64,000 bases of DNA. It comes from Girardinichthys multiradiatus. Taxonomy: Eukaryota; Chordata; Actinopteri; Cyprinodontiformes; Goodeidae. Shown in pieces: positions 63,599 through 64,000 of this stretch. Under the pieces are notes generated by a model. The model worked only from the letters and a program-made list of their open reading frames with translations. It did not search any database and was not told the origin of the DNA. The stretch covers positions 2,045,001 through 2,109,000 of the forward strand of contig NC_061805.1 in assembly GCF_021462225.1 (NCBI RefSeq), in the 5' to 3' direction. Both the position numbers and the translations under genes were made by a program. Each line of letters opens with the position of its first letter. Positions within the stretch are counted from its first letter, which is position 1.

Positions 63599-64000
63599 GT
63601 CAGTATTTACAAGCATTGGACTTGATAACGAAGCTGACAATGCAGGTAGACTGATGGTCTGATTTAGCCGTGTGGTTCTGCAGCCAGTAGGACTCGTATG
63701 GGTTCTGGTCTTTTTGTATCTAATTTTCCAGGTTTGAAAAACATGACCTTCCATTCACACCATGGTTCTTTTCCTTCAGTTCAGTTTGTATTTGCCTTGA
63801 TGGCTGATGGATAATGAGAATCTACTGTAGGGAAATGGGATTTTGGGTTGTTAGGAATATTATCTACCAGCAGAGTTGTTTTGGTTTGATCAGGGGTCAT
63901 AGGTAAAAGTCAACAGGCTCAAACAAAGATCGGAACTATGATCAGTGCATCTGGACGTAATAATAAAAGCTTCTGAATATACAGAAAATATTCAAATCTT

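Noticed and set aside
1..64000. tRNA, rRNA, snRNA or microRNA genes
   Set aside because: No cloverleaf with A/B boxes and no recognised structured RNA found by eye; a covariance-model scan would be needed to exclude them.

Overview
This window is nuclear DNA from a teleost fish. Two spliced vertebrate developmental or housekeeping genes lie at the right, and almost all recognisable coding remains elsewhere belong to fish-type mobile elements (Rex3/RTE, L2 and L1 LINEs, several Tc1-like transposons, a copia-type LTR element, LTR remnants, MITEs). No bacterial-style operon, CRISPR array, tRNA or rRNA is visible. The species cannot be fixed from sequence alone.

Layout. 1-39.3 kb: gene desert made of layered transposon remains. 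The left end is a Tc1-like fossil (2015-2103 and 5097-5450) split by a Rex3 retrotransposon (about 2104-5096) whose 5' part is inverted. A copia-type LTR element (1-2014, minus strand) abuts the left half of the same fossil. Further right are an L1-type fragment (7.26-8.72 kb), LINE 3' tails, a non-autonomous LTR-bounded element with a 39-bp minisatellite inside its reading frame (18,923-21,201), a nearly complete but broken L2 LINE (22.27-27.1 kb, minus), an L2-like RT fossil, a solo LTR with perfect target-site duplication (30,415-30,812) and a truncated Tc1 transposase (31.64-32.55 kb).

39.8-50.7 kb: a five-exon fibroblast growth factor gene of the FGF8/17/18/24 subfamily on the plus strand, most likely fgf24. 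The reconstructed protein is 215 residues with a signal peptide split over two small exons. Exon 3 has two in-frame acceptors 33 bases apart, reproducing the FGF8a/FGF8b choice. Its 7.6-kb last intron holds a 966-bp element with perfect 20-bp terminal inverted repeats, a 22-bp aborted LINE insertion, a 50-base poly-G tract in a GC-rich repeat, and a Tc1 fossil.

50.7-54.5 kb: a LINE 3' fragment, a complete-length but broken Tc1 element with TA duplications, and a probable hAT-type transposase fossil.

54.8 kb to the window end: the first 12 exons of fkbp15 (plus strand, 385 codons; the gene runs off the window), covering the WH1-like domain and the whole FKBP peptidyl-prolyl isomerase domain. 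Its introns hold two Tc1-like fossils and a MITE. Intron 1 contains an open exon-like segment that could be an alternative first coding exon in the correct phase.

The two host genes are co-directional neighbours (a secreted morphogen and an actin/endosome-associated FKBP); nothing in the sequence suggests they work together.
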